A stretch of DNA of 22,339 bases from BS150m-G50 sp964517435 (GTDB taxonomy: Bacteria; CAIWAD01; BS150m-G50). The stretch spans positions 1-22,339 of the forward strand of contig CAZFEC010000047.1 of NCBI GenBank assembly GCA_964517435.1. The letters run 5' to 3'. Position numbers and translations under genes: made by a program. Below are positions 5,725 through 13,189 of this stretch, piece after piece (the first letter of the stretch is position 1; each line of letters starts with the position of its first letter). Under the pieces are notes generated by a model. The model was given only the letters and a program-made list of their open reading frames with translations. It did not search any database and had not been told where the DNA came from.

Positions 5725-6726
5725 CTACGCCTCAGCGAGGTGTTGCAGCCGCTCTTCCACTTTGAGGATTTCGGTGATCCGGACGCCGAAGTTCTCATCG
5801 ATCACCACCACTTCGCCGCGGGCGAACATCTTCTCGTTGACGAAGAGATCCACCGGCTCGCCGGAGAGTTTGCTCAGTTCGATGATGGAACCGGGACCCA
5901 GCTTGACCAGGTCACGGATCAACATGCGGGTGCGTCCCAATTCGATGGTGATCGGCAGTTCCAGATCCATGATGATGGAGATCTGGCTCTGGTCCGGTTC
6001 CTCCGCCGCCTCGCCTCGCTCAGTGATGACATCCGGCGGGGCCGGCGGTTCGGTGAATTCCGGGAACTCGGCGCTGCGGACCTCTTCGCCGTCGGCGGCC
6101 GGTTCTTCCGCCGCTTGCTCCAGGTCTTCCGGGCTGACGGAGGAGGCGAGGGTCTTGGCAAACCACTGCAGTGTTTCGCGCGGGTAGAGTTTGAAGAAGA
6201 TGTATTCCGGCAAGCCCTTGATCGCGATGCGGAAGCTGACGACCACCTGATTTTCGAACTGCTGAGCGATCTCCGCCCGCGAGAGCAGGCCCGGCTTGCC
6301 GCCGTGCAGTTCCACTTCGGTTTCGGAACGGCTGCTCAGCTCCTTCTGCCAGTTATCCTGCATCTGGCCGAGCGCCTCGACGATTCCATCCAGGTGCTCT
6401 TCCGGCATGAACTCGACATTACCGTCTCCCATGATCATCAGGTCGACGATGCGGGCGGTCAGCTCCCGCTCCAGCAGCATGCTGACGGTACCCGGGAGAC
6501 CCTTGCGGCATTCCCAGGTCAACCCCACCATCTCGTCAGCCATCTCCTGCAGGATTTCCTCGTTCAGGAGCCGTGACGAGACCAGTTCCATCGCCACGTC
6601 GCGGTTGATGATCGTCCGCAGGATATCGGCGGACGCCGCGGCAAAACCGCTTTCGAGGTCTTTCAGAATGGCCAGTTCCAGCTTCGACAGAGTATCGCCG
6701 CTGAATTCCTGGTTGAGTTCGTCCAT
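5725..6726 (-). CDS. fliN: Flagellar motor switch protein FliN, FliY-like with CheC-like N-terminal domain
   Basis: The product (333 residues) is much longer than ordinary FliN (about 80-140). Residues 255-322 form the C-terminal SpoA/FliN domain (LGRTRMLIRDLVKLGPGSII, then FVNEKMFARGEVVVIDENFG), which builds the lower C-ring and binds FliH. Residues 10-200 resemble the CheC-like part of FliY: a helix at 10-40, DLMIMGDG (95-102), and a second helix LDGIVEALGQMQDNW (112-126). An acidic, Pro-rich linker (about 200-250) joins the two. By eye the E-x-x-N phosphatase motif of active CheC/FliY is not preserved in either helix (the second reads EALG). GAGG lies 5 nt before the ATG. Its stop lies 11 nt before fliO and its start 8 nt after fliM. 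Confidence 0.92.
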   Translation of the reverse strand: MDELNQEFSGDTLSKLELAILKDLESGFAAASADILRTIINRDVAMELVSSRLLNEEILQEMADEMVGLTWECRKGLPGTVSMLLERELTARIVDLMIMGDGNVEFMPEEHLDGIVEALGQMQDNWQKELSSRSETEVELHGGKPGLLSRAEIAQQFENQVVVSFRIAIKGLPEYIFFKLYPRETLQWFAKTLASSVSPEDLEQAAEEPAADGEEVRSAEFPEFTEPPAPPDVITERGEAAEEPDQSQISIIMDLELPITIELGRTRMLIRDLVKLGPGSIIELSKLSGEPVDLFVNEKMFARGEVVVIDENFGVRITEILKVEERLQHLAEA

Positions 6727-6733
6727 TATCGCC

Positions 6734-7732
6734 TCACTGATCTGAGTAGATGTACTTTTCCTCTTCTCTGACGCGGTGTATCAGTTTCACCGCCCGCCGC
6801 CGGTCGAGACGGCCAGGTACACCGGTGAATTTCACCTCACCGTTGATGATAACCTCCAGGGGATCATGGCGGCGGCGGTCCATCACCAGCACATCCCCCG
6901 CTTCCAGCTTTATCAGCCCGCCGACCGAGATCCGGGTCCGGCCCAGACAAACCTCCACCGTCATCAGCGAACTCTTGACCCGCGACAGCACCGCATCGCG
7001 ATCATCGGGACTCGGTTCCTTGATCGCGGCACCGATCTGACCGCGGCGGGATAAGCGGGGAAGCAACGGTTCCAGCAGGTAGTACGGCAGACAGATGCGC
7101 AAGGGGAAATGGCGCTCCTTGACTGAAATCCGGAAGCTCAGCAGAGCGATGGTCTCGCCGGCCGGAGCGATCTGCACCGATTGGGGATTGGTCGCCATGC
7201 TTTCGTAGGTCAGGTTCAGTTCTACGGTGGGCTCCCAGACTTCGTTCAGACCATCCACCATGGTCACCAGCATCCGCTGAATGATGCTCTGCTCGATGAT
7301 GGTGACATCGCGCGAGTCCATCAGCTCATCACCGGAACCGCCCAGCAGCCGGTCGACGCAGAAGAGCACGAATTGCGGTTCCATCTCGACCGTGATGCTG
7401 CCTGTGAGTTCTTCCGCTTCATTGTCGGCATTAAGCACATGCAGGCAGGTCGGTTCGGCCAGTGAAGTGGTGTACTCCGAGTAGGTCAGCTGATTGATGG
7501 TGACCAGGTTGATCTCCACCATCGCCCGCAGGGAGCTGGACAGTGAGGTTCCGAAGGCGCGCCCGAACTGTTCGTGGATGTTGTGCAGCGATCGCAGCTG
7601 GTCCTTGACGATCCGGTCCGGATGAGTGAAATCGAACGGCTGGACGACGGCTTTACGTAATTTGCCGTCCGGCTTGCCGATCGTTTCCAGCAGCGACTCG
7701 ATTTCGTTTTTACTGAGTAGTTTGCCGGTCAT
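6734..7732 (-). CDS. fliM: Flagellar motor switch protein FliM
   Basis: FliM is the middle C-ring protein that receives phospho-CheY and shifts the motor's rotation. The 332-residue product is full length. The N-terminal CheY-binding peptide is present (LLSKNEIESLL, residues 5-15). The middle domain carries the GGSG motif (131-134) that contacts FliG. A C-terminal SpoA domain (about 250-322) pairs with FliN. The gene begins one nt past the fliL stop codon (TAA then ATG) and is followed closely by fliN, so switch subunits are translated together. Confidence 0.97.
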   Translation of the reverse strand: MTGKLLSKNEIESLLETIGKPDGKLRKAVVQPFDFTHPDRIVKDQLRSLHNIHEQFGRAFGTSLSSSLRAMVEINLVTINQLTYSEYTTSLAEPTCLHVLNADNEAEELTGSITVEMEPQFVLFCVDRLLGGSGDELMDSRDVTIIEQSIIQRMLVTMVDGLNEVWEPTVELNLTYESMATNPQSVQIAPAGETIALLSFRISVKERHFPLRICLPYYLLEPLLPRLSRRGQIGAAIKEPSPDDRDAVLSRVKSSLMTVEVCLGRTRISVGGLIKLEAGDVLVMDRRRHDPLEVIINGEVKFTGVPGRLDRRRAVKLIHRVREEEKYIYSDQ

Positions 7733-7733
7733 T

Positions 7734-8237
7734 TTACTGCCGTATAAAGTCCACGATATAGAGTTCGTCCAGACTGCCGTCGGCGAGTTCCGTATTGATC
7801 AGCAGCAGCAGGGTGTCGCGCAGCGCTTCCCGGATGGTAATGTCCGCCAGGACCTCCACCGGTACCGCGCTCAAATAGTTGAGGAGACTGCTGCGGATGC
7901 GCGGCATCTTGAGATCCAGCTCATCAACCAGACCACGATGTTCAGGATCGAATTCCCCTACCAATCCTATCTTGACGATACTGCGCCGCACGCCGCCCAG
8001 CGGGTTGATGACGATATCGTCGAACTTGTAGAATTCTCCGGTTTCCTTCGTTGTTTCTTCCGTGGTGTCGACAGTGTCCGTTTCGGCTTCCACCAGGAGA
8101 CCGGCGGCACTTTCGATCGCACCGGTACGTTTGAAGAAGTAGTGCTCCAACGTGAAGAATGCAGCCGCGGTAATTGCCAGGAATACCGCCAGCAAGACCA
8201 ATCCAAGCATCAGCTTCCGGCTATTGATCGCACCCAT
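7734..8237 (-). CDS. fliL: Flagellar basal body-associated protein FliL
   Basis: FliL is a single-pass inner-membrane protein that rings the stator and supports torque. The 167-residue product has a short cytoplasmic N-terminus, a membrane helix at about 9-31, a Thr/Glu-rich linker (about 50-67), and a periplasmic FliL domain beginning EFYKFDDIVINPLGG and ending DELYIVDFIRQ, the normal family ending. GGAG lies about 8 nt upstream of the ATG. A good sigma-54-type promoter lies 110-125 nt upstream, so fliL is probably the first gene of the fliL-fliR transcript. Confidence 0.94.
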   Translation of the reverse strand: MGAINSRKLMLGLVLLAVFLAITAAAFFTLEHYFFKRTGAIESAAGLLVEAETDTVDTTEETTKETGEFYKFDDIVINPLGGVRRSIVKIGLVGEFDPEHRGLVDELDLKMPRIRSSLLNYLSAVPVEVLADITIREALRDTLLLLINTELADGSLDELYIVDFIRQ

Positions 8238-8345
8238 TGTTTATGCTCCGTTTTCTCCCTTTGTCAAATCCAATCCTGATTCCCCACCAGCAACCGAGGC
8301 GCACCGGGTGCAGAGGATCGGCCTGGAGATACTCACGACAGCTAG

Positions 8346-8361
8346 TGCAAACAACATGCCT
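8346..8361 (-). promoter_or_regulatory. Candidate sigma-54 promoter upstream of fliL
   Basis: On the minus strand AGGCATGTTGTTTGCA matches the -24/-12 consensus TGGCAC-N5-TTGCW, with the invariant GG and GC at the required spacing. Mismatches are at the first base and the sixth. The sixth-base T is shared with the site upstream of flgB. Transcription would start near 8335, giving a leader of about 100 nt before fliL. The rest of the 261-nt gap holds no gene. Confidence 0.5.
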
Positions 8362-8447
8362 GACCGCCGGAGCAGCTCGCAGGATCATATCTATATGTTA
8401 TTTCTAAGGATCGCAAATGTTACAGGGATGGGGGAAGCACGACGGAA

Positions 8448-8459
8448 GGCAATTGCGCC
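8448..8459. promoter_or_regulatory. Possible activator site upstream of the fliL promoter
   Basis: GGCAATTGCGCC contains the perfect 8-bp palindrome GCAATTGC and lies about 90 bp upstream of the -24 element. That is within the usual range for enhancer sites of NtrC-type activators. A related GGCAA/TTGCC dyad lies about 105 bp upstream of the flgB promoter. The assignment rests only on position and this loose similarity. Confidence 0.2.
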
Positions 8460-8498
8460 ACCTTATGGGGCAGTTTTTTCCGGCGAGTTCAGCGGTGT

Positions 8499-9272
8499 CT
8501 ACGGCTGAGTGTCCAGAGACATCTCCGGCGGCATCGTTGCCGGCAAGCTCAGGTCGCGACCGGGTAGTTGCGGCGCTTCCCGGTCGATCGCCTTTTCGAT
8601 GAAGATCTCCACCCGCCGGTTACGGGCTTTGTTGGCGGGAGTGGTGTTGGGCAGCAGGGGGTGGAATTCACCGAAGCCCATGGCGGCGAGGTGGCTGGGC
8701 GACACCAGGCTCTGACGGTAGTAATACTGCAGCACCGCCATCGAACGGGCGGCGGAGAGCTCCCAGTTGGAGGGAAAGAGCTCGGTGCGGATCGGTGTAT
8801 CGTCGGTATGTCCTTCGATAATCACCCGTTCGTGCGGGTATTTGCTGATGATGAGCGCGATCTGGTTCAGCACCGGTTGGATCTGCGGTTTGAGTACCGC
8901 TTTGGCCTCGTCGAACAGGATAGGACTTTTGAGCACGAACCGGATCCCCCGCTCATCCTGGTAGTAGTCGGCCATGGTTTCCATTTCCATCGCTTCGAGC
9001 ATTTCAACCAACTCGCCGATGGCGGTCTCCAGCTCCTGCTCCTGGTTCATGAATTCGTCCATGGTCACCGGTGAGGAGCCGGTGTTGGGATCGAGGAAAC
9101 TGGTGCCCCCTTTCAGGGAACCCATTGCCTTGCGGAATTTCACTCGTTCAGTGGTGGAAAAGGAGACGATCAGTACGAAAAAAACGAGCAGTAACGACAT
9201 CAGGTCCCCGTAGGTGACGACCCAACCTGGTGCAGTTATATCGTCGTCTTCCGGCGGTTTGCGTTTAGCCAT
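8499..9272 (-). CDS. motB: Flagellar stator protein MotB (PomB/MotS-like)
   Basis: MotB is the peptidoglycan-anchored stator subunit. The 257-residue product has a single N-terminal membrane helix with the ion-binding aspartate D23 in TYGDLMSLLLVFFVLIVSFS, then a plug/linker, and an OmpA-like peptidoglycan-binding domain (about 110-226) with EGHTDDTPI (153-161), SNWELSAARS (168-177) and NKARNRRVEI. The helix sequence resembles sodium-type PomB/MotS more than E. coli MotB. A strong GAGGAG lies 5-6 nt upstream of the ATG, within the end of motA, and only 2 nt separate the two genes. Confidence 0.96.
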   Translation of the reverse strand: MAKRKPPEDDDITAPGWVVTYGDLMSLLLVFFVLIVSFSTTERVKFRKAMGSLKGGTSFLDPNTGSSPVTMDEFMNQEQELETAIGELVEMLEAMEMETMADYYQDERGIRFVLKSPILFDEAKAVLKPQIQPVLNQIALIISKYPHERVIIEGHTDDTPIRTELFPSNWELSAARSMAVLQYYYRQSLVSPSHLAAMGFGEFHPLLPNTTPANKARNRRVEIFIEKAIDREAPQLPGRDLSLPATMPPEMSLDTQP

Positions 9273-9274
9273 CG

Positions 9275-10036
9275 TTACTCCTCAGTCGGTCGTTTGCTGG
9301 GAGCCAGGTAGGTGTTCAGCTTATCCTGTACGACGCGGGGGTTGTCGCCGGACTGGATGGAGAGGATCCCCTCTACCACCAGCTCCCGCCGTTCCATCTC
9401 CTCCTTGTTGCGGATATCGAGCTTGCCCACCAACGGCATGGCCAGCAGGTTGGCGATCAGCGCGCCGTAGAAAGTGGTGACCAGGGCGTTGGCCATACCG
9501 ATTCCGATCTGGGAGGGATCGTCGAGGGCCTGCAGCATCTGGATCAGGCCGATCAGGGTTCCGATCATGCCGAAAGCGGGTGCGTAGGTGGAAATACCCT
9601 TGAGCAGCCCCTTGCCCATCTGGTGACGGGCGTCGGAGGTGGCCAGGTCGATCTCCAGGATGGTGCGGATCGTATCGGGGTCGGTGCCGTCCACCGCCAG
9701 CCGGATGCCGTCCCGCATGAAATCGTCGTCGATGGTGGCCAGTTCACGCTCGATGGCGAGGATGCCCTCCCGGCGGGCTTTCTCGGCGATATCGACCAGC
9801 TGGGCGATGGTGGCGGAATTGCTGGGCGCTTTGTGCATCAGGGTTTTGGTCAGTACGGCGGGCAGGCGCAGCAGGTATTCGAACGGGAAACTGATGATTA
9901 CCGAACCGGCGGTGCCCCCGATCACGATCATCGCGGCACCGACATCGAAGAAGAATCCCCAGCCGGGACTGGAGAGAATGGCGCTCATCACCAAGCCCCA
10001 ACCGACGAACAGTCCGATGATTGTCGACAGATCCAT
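9275..10036 (-). CDS. motA: Flagellar stator protein MotA (PomA-like)
   Basis: MotA is the ion-channel stator subunit that pushes FliG. The 253-residue product has four membrane helices (about 5-21, 31-50, 150-170, 178-203). The cytoplasmic loop carries the charged residues that contact FliG (EKARREGILAIERE, 85-98). The conserved proline is P153 in YAPAFGMIGT. The motif ALVTTFYGALIANL has the paired threonines seen in sodium-type PomA, which suggests a Na+-driven motor. The C-terminus has the family stretch EGILSIQSGDNPRVVQDKL. The SD is weak (AGGAA next to the ATG). A 397-nt gap with inverted repeats separates it from flgE, and no clear promoter was seen there. Confidence 0.96.
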   Translation of the reverse strand: MDLSTIIGLFVGWGLVMSAILSSPGWGFFFDVGAAMIVIGGTAGSVIISFPFEYLLRLPAVLTKTLMHKAPSNSATIAQLVDIAEKARREGILAIERELATIDDDFMRDGIRLAVDGTDPDTIRTILEIDLATSDARHQMGKGLLKGISTYAPAFGMIGTLIGLIQMLQALDDPSQIGIGMANALVTTFYGALIANLLAMPLVGKLDIRNKEEMERRELVVEGILSIQSGDNPRVVQDKLNTYLAPSKRPTEE

Positions 10037-10121
10037 TTCCTACCCGTGCTTCGACCGCGCCGAACGCAAGCCTGGCAACATATTGCAGGCCGGCGTTTCG
10101 ACCCTGTATCTATTATCGGGG

Positions 10122-10133
10122 ATTTTCGAAAAT
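10122..10133. repeat. Perfect 12-bp palindrome upstream of motA
   Basis: ATTTTCGAAAAT is a perfect palindrome 85-100 bp upstream of the motA start. It could be a regulator-binding site or part of a hairpin. Nothing else in the sequence identifies its role. Confidence 0.35.
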
Positions 10134-10219
10134 ACTCAAACTTTTTGGGTGAAAATCTCGGGGGTGGGGAGAGAAATCGATTCAGATGACCACTTTTCAT
10201 GGGAGACTAATATATAGAA

Positions 10220-10247
10220 CCGCGAATGGACGCTAATTAACGCGAAT
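10220..10247. repeat. Short CGCGAAT direct repeats in the motA-flgE gap
   Basis: Two CGCGAAT copies (10221-10227 and 10241-10247), with a related ACGCTAATTA between, form a small AT-rich direct repeat. This type of sequence occurs as scattered intergenic repeats in other bacteria. No coding potential was seen. Confidence 0.4.
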
Positions 10248-10267
10248 AACTTGAGTATGTATTCTGC

Positions 10268-10419
10268 GTCGGCATCGGTATTCGGTATCGGGTATTCGAA
10301 CCTAAGCTGATGAACCTGAGGAAACGTCAGTTCGCTTGTCGCCTGACGACGAGTCGGAAGGCGACAAGTCATCGGAATCGATGATCTTCTCGATACCCGA
10401 TACCGAGGCCGAGGCCGAC
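10268..10419. repeat. Inverted-repeat element between flgE and motA
   Basis: The left arm (10268-10298) and right arm (10391-10419) are imperfect inverted copies built from a CCGATA-like hexamer. Between them a perfect 10-bp stem (CTTGTCGCCT at 10335-10344 with AGGCGACAAG at 10359-10368) encloses an inner CGAC/GTCG helix. The element fills much of the 397-nt gap and has no ORF of its own. It lies directly downstream of flgE and may end or process that transcript, though no U-run follows the stem. A related hexamer array occurs at 22245-22286. Confidence 0.7.
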
Positions 10420-10433
10420 TCGAACCACCCCCC

Positions 10434-12353
10434 CTACCGCTTCAGCATGATGGCTTCCTGCAGGATGTCGTCGGAGGTGGTGATCACCCGGGCGTTGGCC
10501 TGGAAGCCGCGCTGGGCGATGATCATCTCGGCGAATTCGTTGGCCACATCCACGTTCGACCGCTCCAGGTGGCCGGCGAAAACCGAGGTGTCGTAGTTGA
10601 TTCCCGCCTTGCCCAGCCGCGCGGTGCCTGAAGCGCCGGATTGCCGGAAGAGGGAATCCCCGGTCTTTTCCAGACCCTGTTCATTGGTGAACTGCGCCAG
10701 GATCACCTGGGCCAGCACCTGCGTGACGCCGTTGGAATAGGTGCCGTTGATAATCCCCTCCTCGTCGATGGCGATCGAATCGAGCCGCCCGGGCGGATAG
10801 CCGTCCTGAGAGGCGGCGACGGTGGTGGTGGGGGAGGTCGTCTGGGTGATGCCGTCGAACAGCCCCGGCGTGCCGGGATTGAGGGTCACGGTCTCCAGCT
10901 CGCCGTTGCCGGGATTGAAAGTGAAACCGGTGGCACCGCCGTCGTAAACCAGCTCCTGCAGCGAGCCGTCCTCGCTGTTGAAGGAGACGTAACCGCGGCC
11001 GCCGCTCATGCCGACAGCCGGTTCACCTATCCCCAGCTCGAAGATCCAGCGGTTGGTGACCGCGCTCCGCACGAAGTTGATCATCAATGTGTGCCGCTCG
11101 CCTTGCGAATCGTAGACATCGATCGCGGTGGTGTGTTCGGTGCGGGCGGTGGTGAAGGTGGCGGTGCCGGCCGTCAGCCCGCCGGCGGCGCTGGCGGTGA
11201 TGCCGCCGTCGCCCAGGTTGAGTAGATTGGTGATGCGACCTTCGCCGGCGTTGGAAGCGCCCAGTTCAACCGCTACCGGCGCGAAGACGGTGCCGTCCCA
11301 GGCGGTGAAAGTGTCGGTGGCGGCGAGGGTGGAAGCGGTGCCGCTGTCCGCCCGCAACAAGGCCGCACCGGCGATAACCTGCAGCAGGTCGGCCGTATCA
11401 CCCTGGGTCAGTTCGACATTGTAGAGGGTGCCGTCACCATAGCGCTCCCGCACGACGTTAAGCTCCCCTTCCAGCAGCGAGAAGCTGACGCCGCTGGTCT
11501 GGCTGTTGAGCGCGTTGAGCAGCTCGTTCACGGTCGAATCCGCGGTGAACCCGACGATCAGCACCGGTTCGCCGTTGTCGACGGAGACGGCCAGATCACT
11601 GATGTCGGTGATACCCAGCTCGGCCAGGGTCAGGGCGGTGTCGAGCGGAACGCCGGTGCCGTTGCTGCCGGTGACGCGGCTGCGGGTGGCGTTCTCGCCT
11701 GTAATCGTCAACTCATGGGTTCCGCCGATGCCGTCCGCCGCCGTTCCGGAAATCTGGGTGATGCCGGTGGTGCCGGTCTGGGCGCTGTCGAAGCTGACGG
11801 TGGCGCCGGTGGCGTCGGCGTTGAGATTGCACTGCAGATCAACCCGGGTGGTAGCCCGCGCTTCGGTTTTCTCCGCCAGCGGCAGGCGCAGGTTGTTCAG
11901 GTTCGTGACATCCGGCAGGTCGCCTTCCGCGTCCGCCACGATACCCTGCACATGGTAGGCGCCGCTCTGCCCCAGCAGCCAGCCGTCGCCGTCGACCTGA
12001 AAGGCGCCGGCCCGGGTGTAGAAGGTGTTGGCACCGTCACTGAGGATGAAGAAGCCCTCCCCCTGCAGCGCCAGGTCGGTCATCTGTCCCGTCGATTCCA
12101 GGCTGCCCTGCTCGAAAATCGTATCGATGGAGGCGGTGCCGACCCCCAGGCCGATCTGCAGCGGGTTGGTGCCGCCGAAGTCACCGTGGGCGCGCGCCGC
12201 GCCGCGAATGGTCTGCGAGAGGGTATCCTCAAAGGTGACCCGCCCCCGCTTGAAACCGTTGGTGTTGGCGTTGGCGATGTTGTTGGAAACCGCGTTGAGT
12301 TTCACCTGGTGATGCAGCATTCCGCTGATTCCACTCCGCAATGATCGCAACAT
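10434..12353 (-). CDS. flgE: Flagellar hook protein FlgE
   Basis: FlgE polymerises into the hook that joins rod and filament. The 639-residue product has the conserved N-terminal rod/hook domain (MLRSLRSGISGM, then NNIANANTNGFKR at 24-36) and the conserved C-terminal helix (SNVDVANEFAEMIIAQRGFQ, then DDILQEAIMLKR). The middle (about 160-470) is Thr/Gly/Ala-rich and variable, as expected for surface domains; the protein is longer than the 400-residue enteric FlgE. The ATG at 12353 is chosen because GAGAGGA lies about 7 nt upstream and the protein then starts at the family N-terminus. Export uses the N-terminal region without a cleaved signal. flgD lies 82 nt upstream. No flbD gene follows, although one often does. 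Confidence 0.96.
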   Translation of the reverse strand: MLRSLRSGISGMLHHQVKLNAVSNNIANANTNGFKRGRVTFEDTLSQTIRGAARAHGDFGGTNPLQIGLGVGTASIDTIFEQGSLESTGQMTDLALQGEGFFILSDGANTFYTRAGAFQVDGDGWLLGQSGAYHVQGIVADAEGDLPDVTNLNNLRLPLAEKTEARATTRVDLQCNLNADATGATVSFDSAQTGTTGITQISGTAADGIGGTHELTITGENATRSRVTGSNGTGVPLDTALTLAELGITDISDLAVSVDNGEPVLIVGFTADSTVNELLNALNSQTSGVSFSLLEGELNVVRERYGDGTLYNVELTQGDTADLLQVIAGAALLRADSGTASTLAATDTFTAWDGTVFAPVAVELGASNAGEGRITNLLNLGDGGITASAAGGLTAGTATFTTARTEHTTAIDVYDSQGERHTLMINFVRSAVTNRWIFELGIGEPAVGMSGGRGYVSFNSEDGSLQELVYDGGATGFTFNPGNGELETVTLNPGTPGLFDGITQTTSPTTTVAASQDGYPPGRLDSIAIDEEGIINGTYSNGVTQVLAQVILAQFTNEQGLEKTGDSLFRQSGASGTARLGKAGINYDTSVFAGHLERSNVDVANEFAEMIIAQRGFQANARVITTSDDILQEAIMLKR

Positions 12354-12396
12354 GTTCGTTCCTCTCTCATGCAATGACACTAATGGGATCGCTCTA

Positions 12397-12423
12397 CCGG
12401 CGGCGGCATGTCAGACCCGCCGG
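12397..12423. repeat. GC-rich hairpin between flgD and flgE
   Basis: CCGGCGG (12397-12403) pairs with CCGCCGG (12417-12423) around a 13-nt loop, between the flgD stop and the flgE ribosome site. The direct repeat CCGGCGGC-AT is also visible. It is not followed by a U-run. It might stabilise or process the flgE message so that more hook protein is made. Confidence 0.4.
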
Positions 12424-12435
12424 CGGCATAATTGT

Positions 12436-13173
12436 CTATTCGAGAAAATCATCCGCCCAGGGTGCCTGCTGCAGCGGCGGAGAATTGTCCTGATCAGGCG
12501 GGGTCGCCTCCATCACCTGCAGCACGTCGGCGAAGGCGATCCGGTGGTCGCCCGCCAGCAGCCAGGGTATACCGTTCTCATAAACCACGCCGGCCGCGTG
12601 GAAACAGCGTACCGGATCGGTGGCGATGCTGATGCCGTCCCCATCCACCGCCGCGACGCTGAAGGTGTAGTCACCGGCGGGCAGGCTGTTGCCCTGCTCA
12701 TCCCGGCCGTCCCACGACAGGCTGCGGATACCGGCCTCCAGCTCACCGCCGGTCAGGGTGCGCACCAGGTTGCCGGCGGCGTTTCTGATCTCGATCGTAA
12801 CGCCGGCCGCCGCCTGCCCCAGTTGCAGGTAAACCTGCGATTCCTCACCGGTCAGCCGGTTGTCCAGCGCCAGCACCTCCCGACCGATCAAACCCACCGC
12901 CAGGTTGTTGGCGATCGACTGGGAGAGCATCAGGTCGCTCTGCAGCGAGAGATCGAGATTGCTGTTGATCTGCGAGAGCTGCTCCAGGGAGGAGAACTGC
13001 GCCAGCTGTGCCGCGAACTCCTGGCCGTCCATCGGATTGAGCGGATCCTGGTGATTGAGCTGGGTCACCAGCAGGCGCAGAAAATCATCCTTACCCATCA
13101 CCTGGTTCTGCTTCAGATCGACCTGGTTCGGCACGGTCTGATTGCTCGTCACCGGCAGGATTTCATAGTCCAT
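12436..13173 (-). CDS. flgD: Flagellar hook assembly (cap) protein FlgD
   Basis: FlgD is the scaffold that caps the growing hook and is lost when the hook is complete. The 245-residue product carries the conserved N-terminal block DFLRLLVTQLNHQDPLNPMD (30-49) followed by GQEFAAQLAQFSSLEQL. The C-terminal part has the FlgD Ig-like and tudor-like regions with LSWDGRDEQGNSLPAGDYTF. The ATG at 13173 has GGAG about 6 nt upstream; the longer ORF to 13362 would overlap fliK and is not used. It follows fliK by 16 nt. The last ~30 residues are Pro/Gln/Asp-rich and not conserved. Confidence 0.95.
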   Translation of the reverse strand: MDYEILPVTSNQTVPNQVDLKQNQVMGKDDFLRLLVTQLNHQDPLNPMDGQEFAAQLAQFSSLEQLSQINSNLDLSLQSDLMLSQSIANNLAVGLIGREVLALDNRLTGEESQVYLQLGQAAAGVTIEIRNAAGNLVRTLTGGELEAGIRSLSWDGRDEQGNSLPAGDYTFSVAAVDGDGISIATDPVRCFHAAGVVYENGIPWLLAGDHRIAFADVLQVMEATPPDQDNSPPLQQAPWADDFLE

Positions 13174-13189
13174 CTTCACTCCTGATGTT

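Noticed and set aside
8464..8480. Plus-strand terminator (stem then GTTTTTT) near the motB end
   Set aside because: The stem is only about six pairs with a mismatch, and no plus-strand gene ends there.
10073..10087. Sigma-54-like TGGCAACATATTGCA upstream of motA
   Set aside because: The GG-GC spacing is one base short, and it points away from motA (plus strand).
10136..10372. 78-residue minus-strand ORF in the motA-flgE gap
   Set aside because: It is translated repeat arms with no ribosome site or family resemblance.
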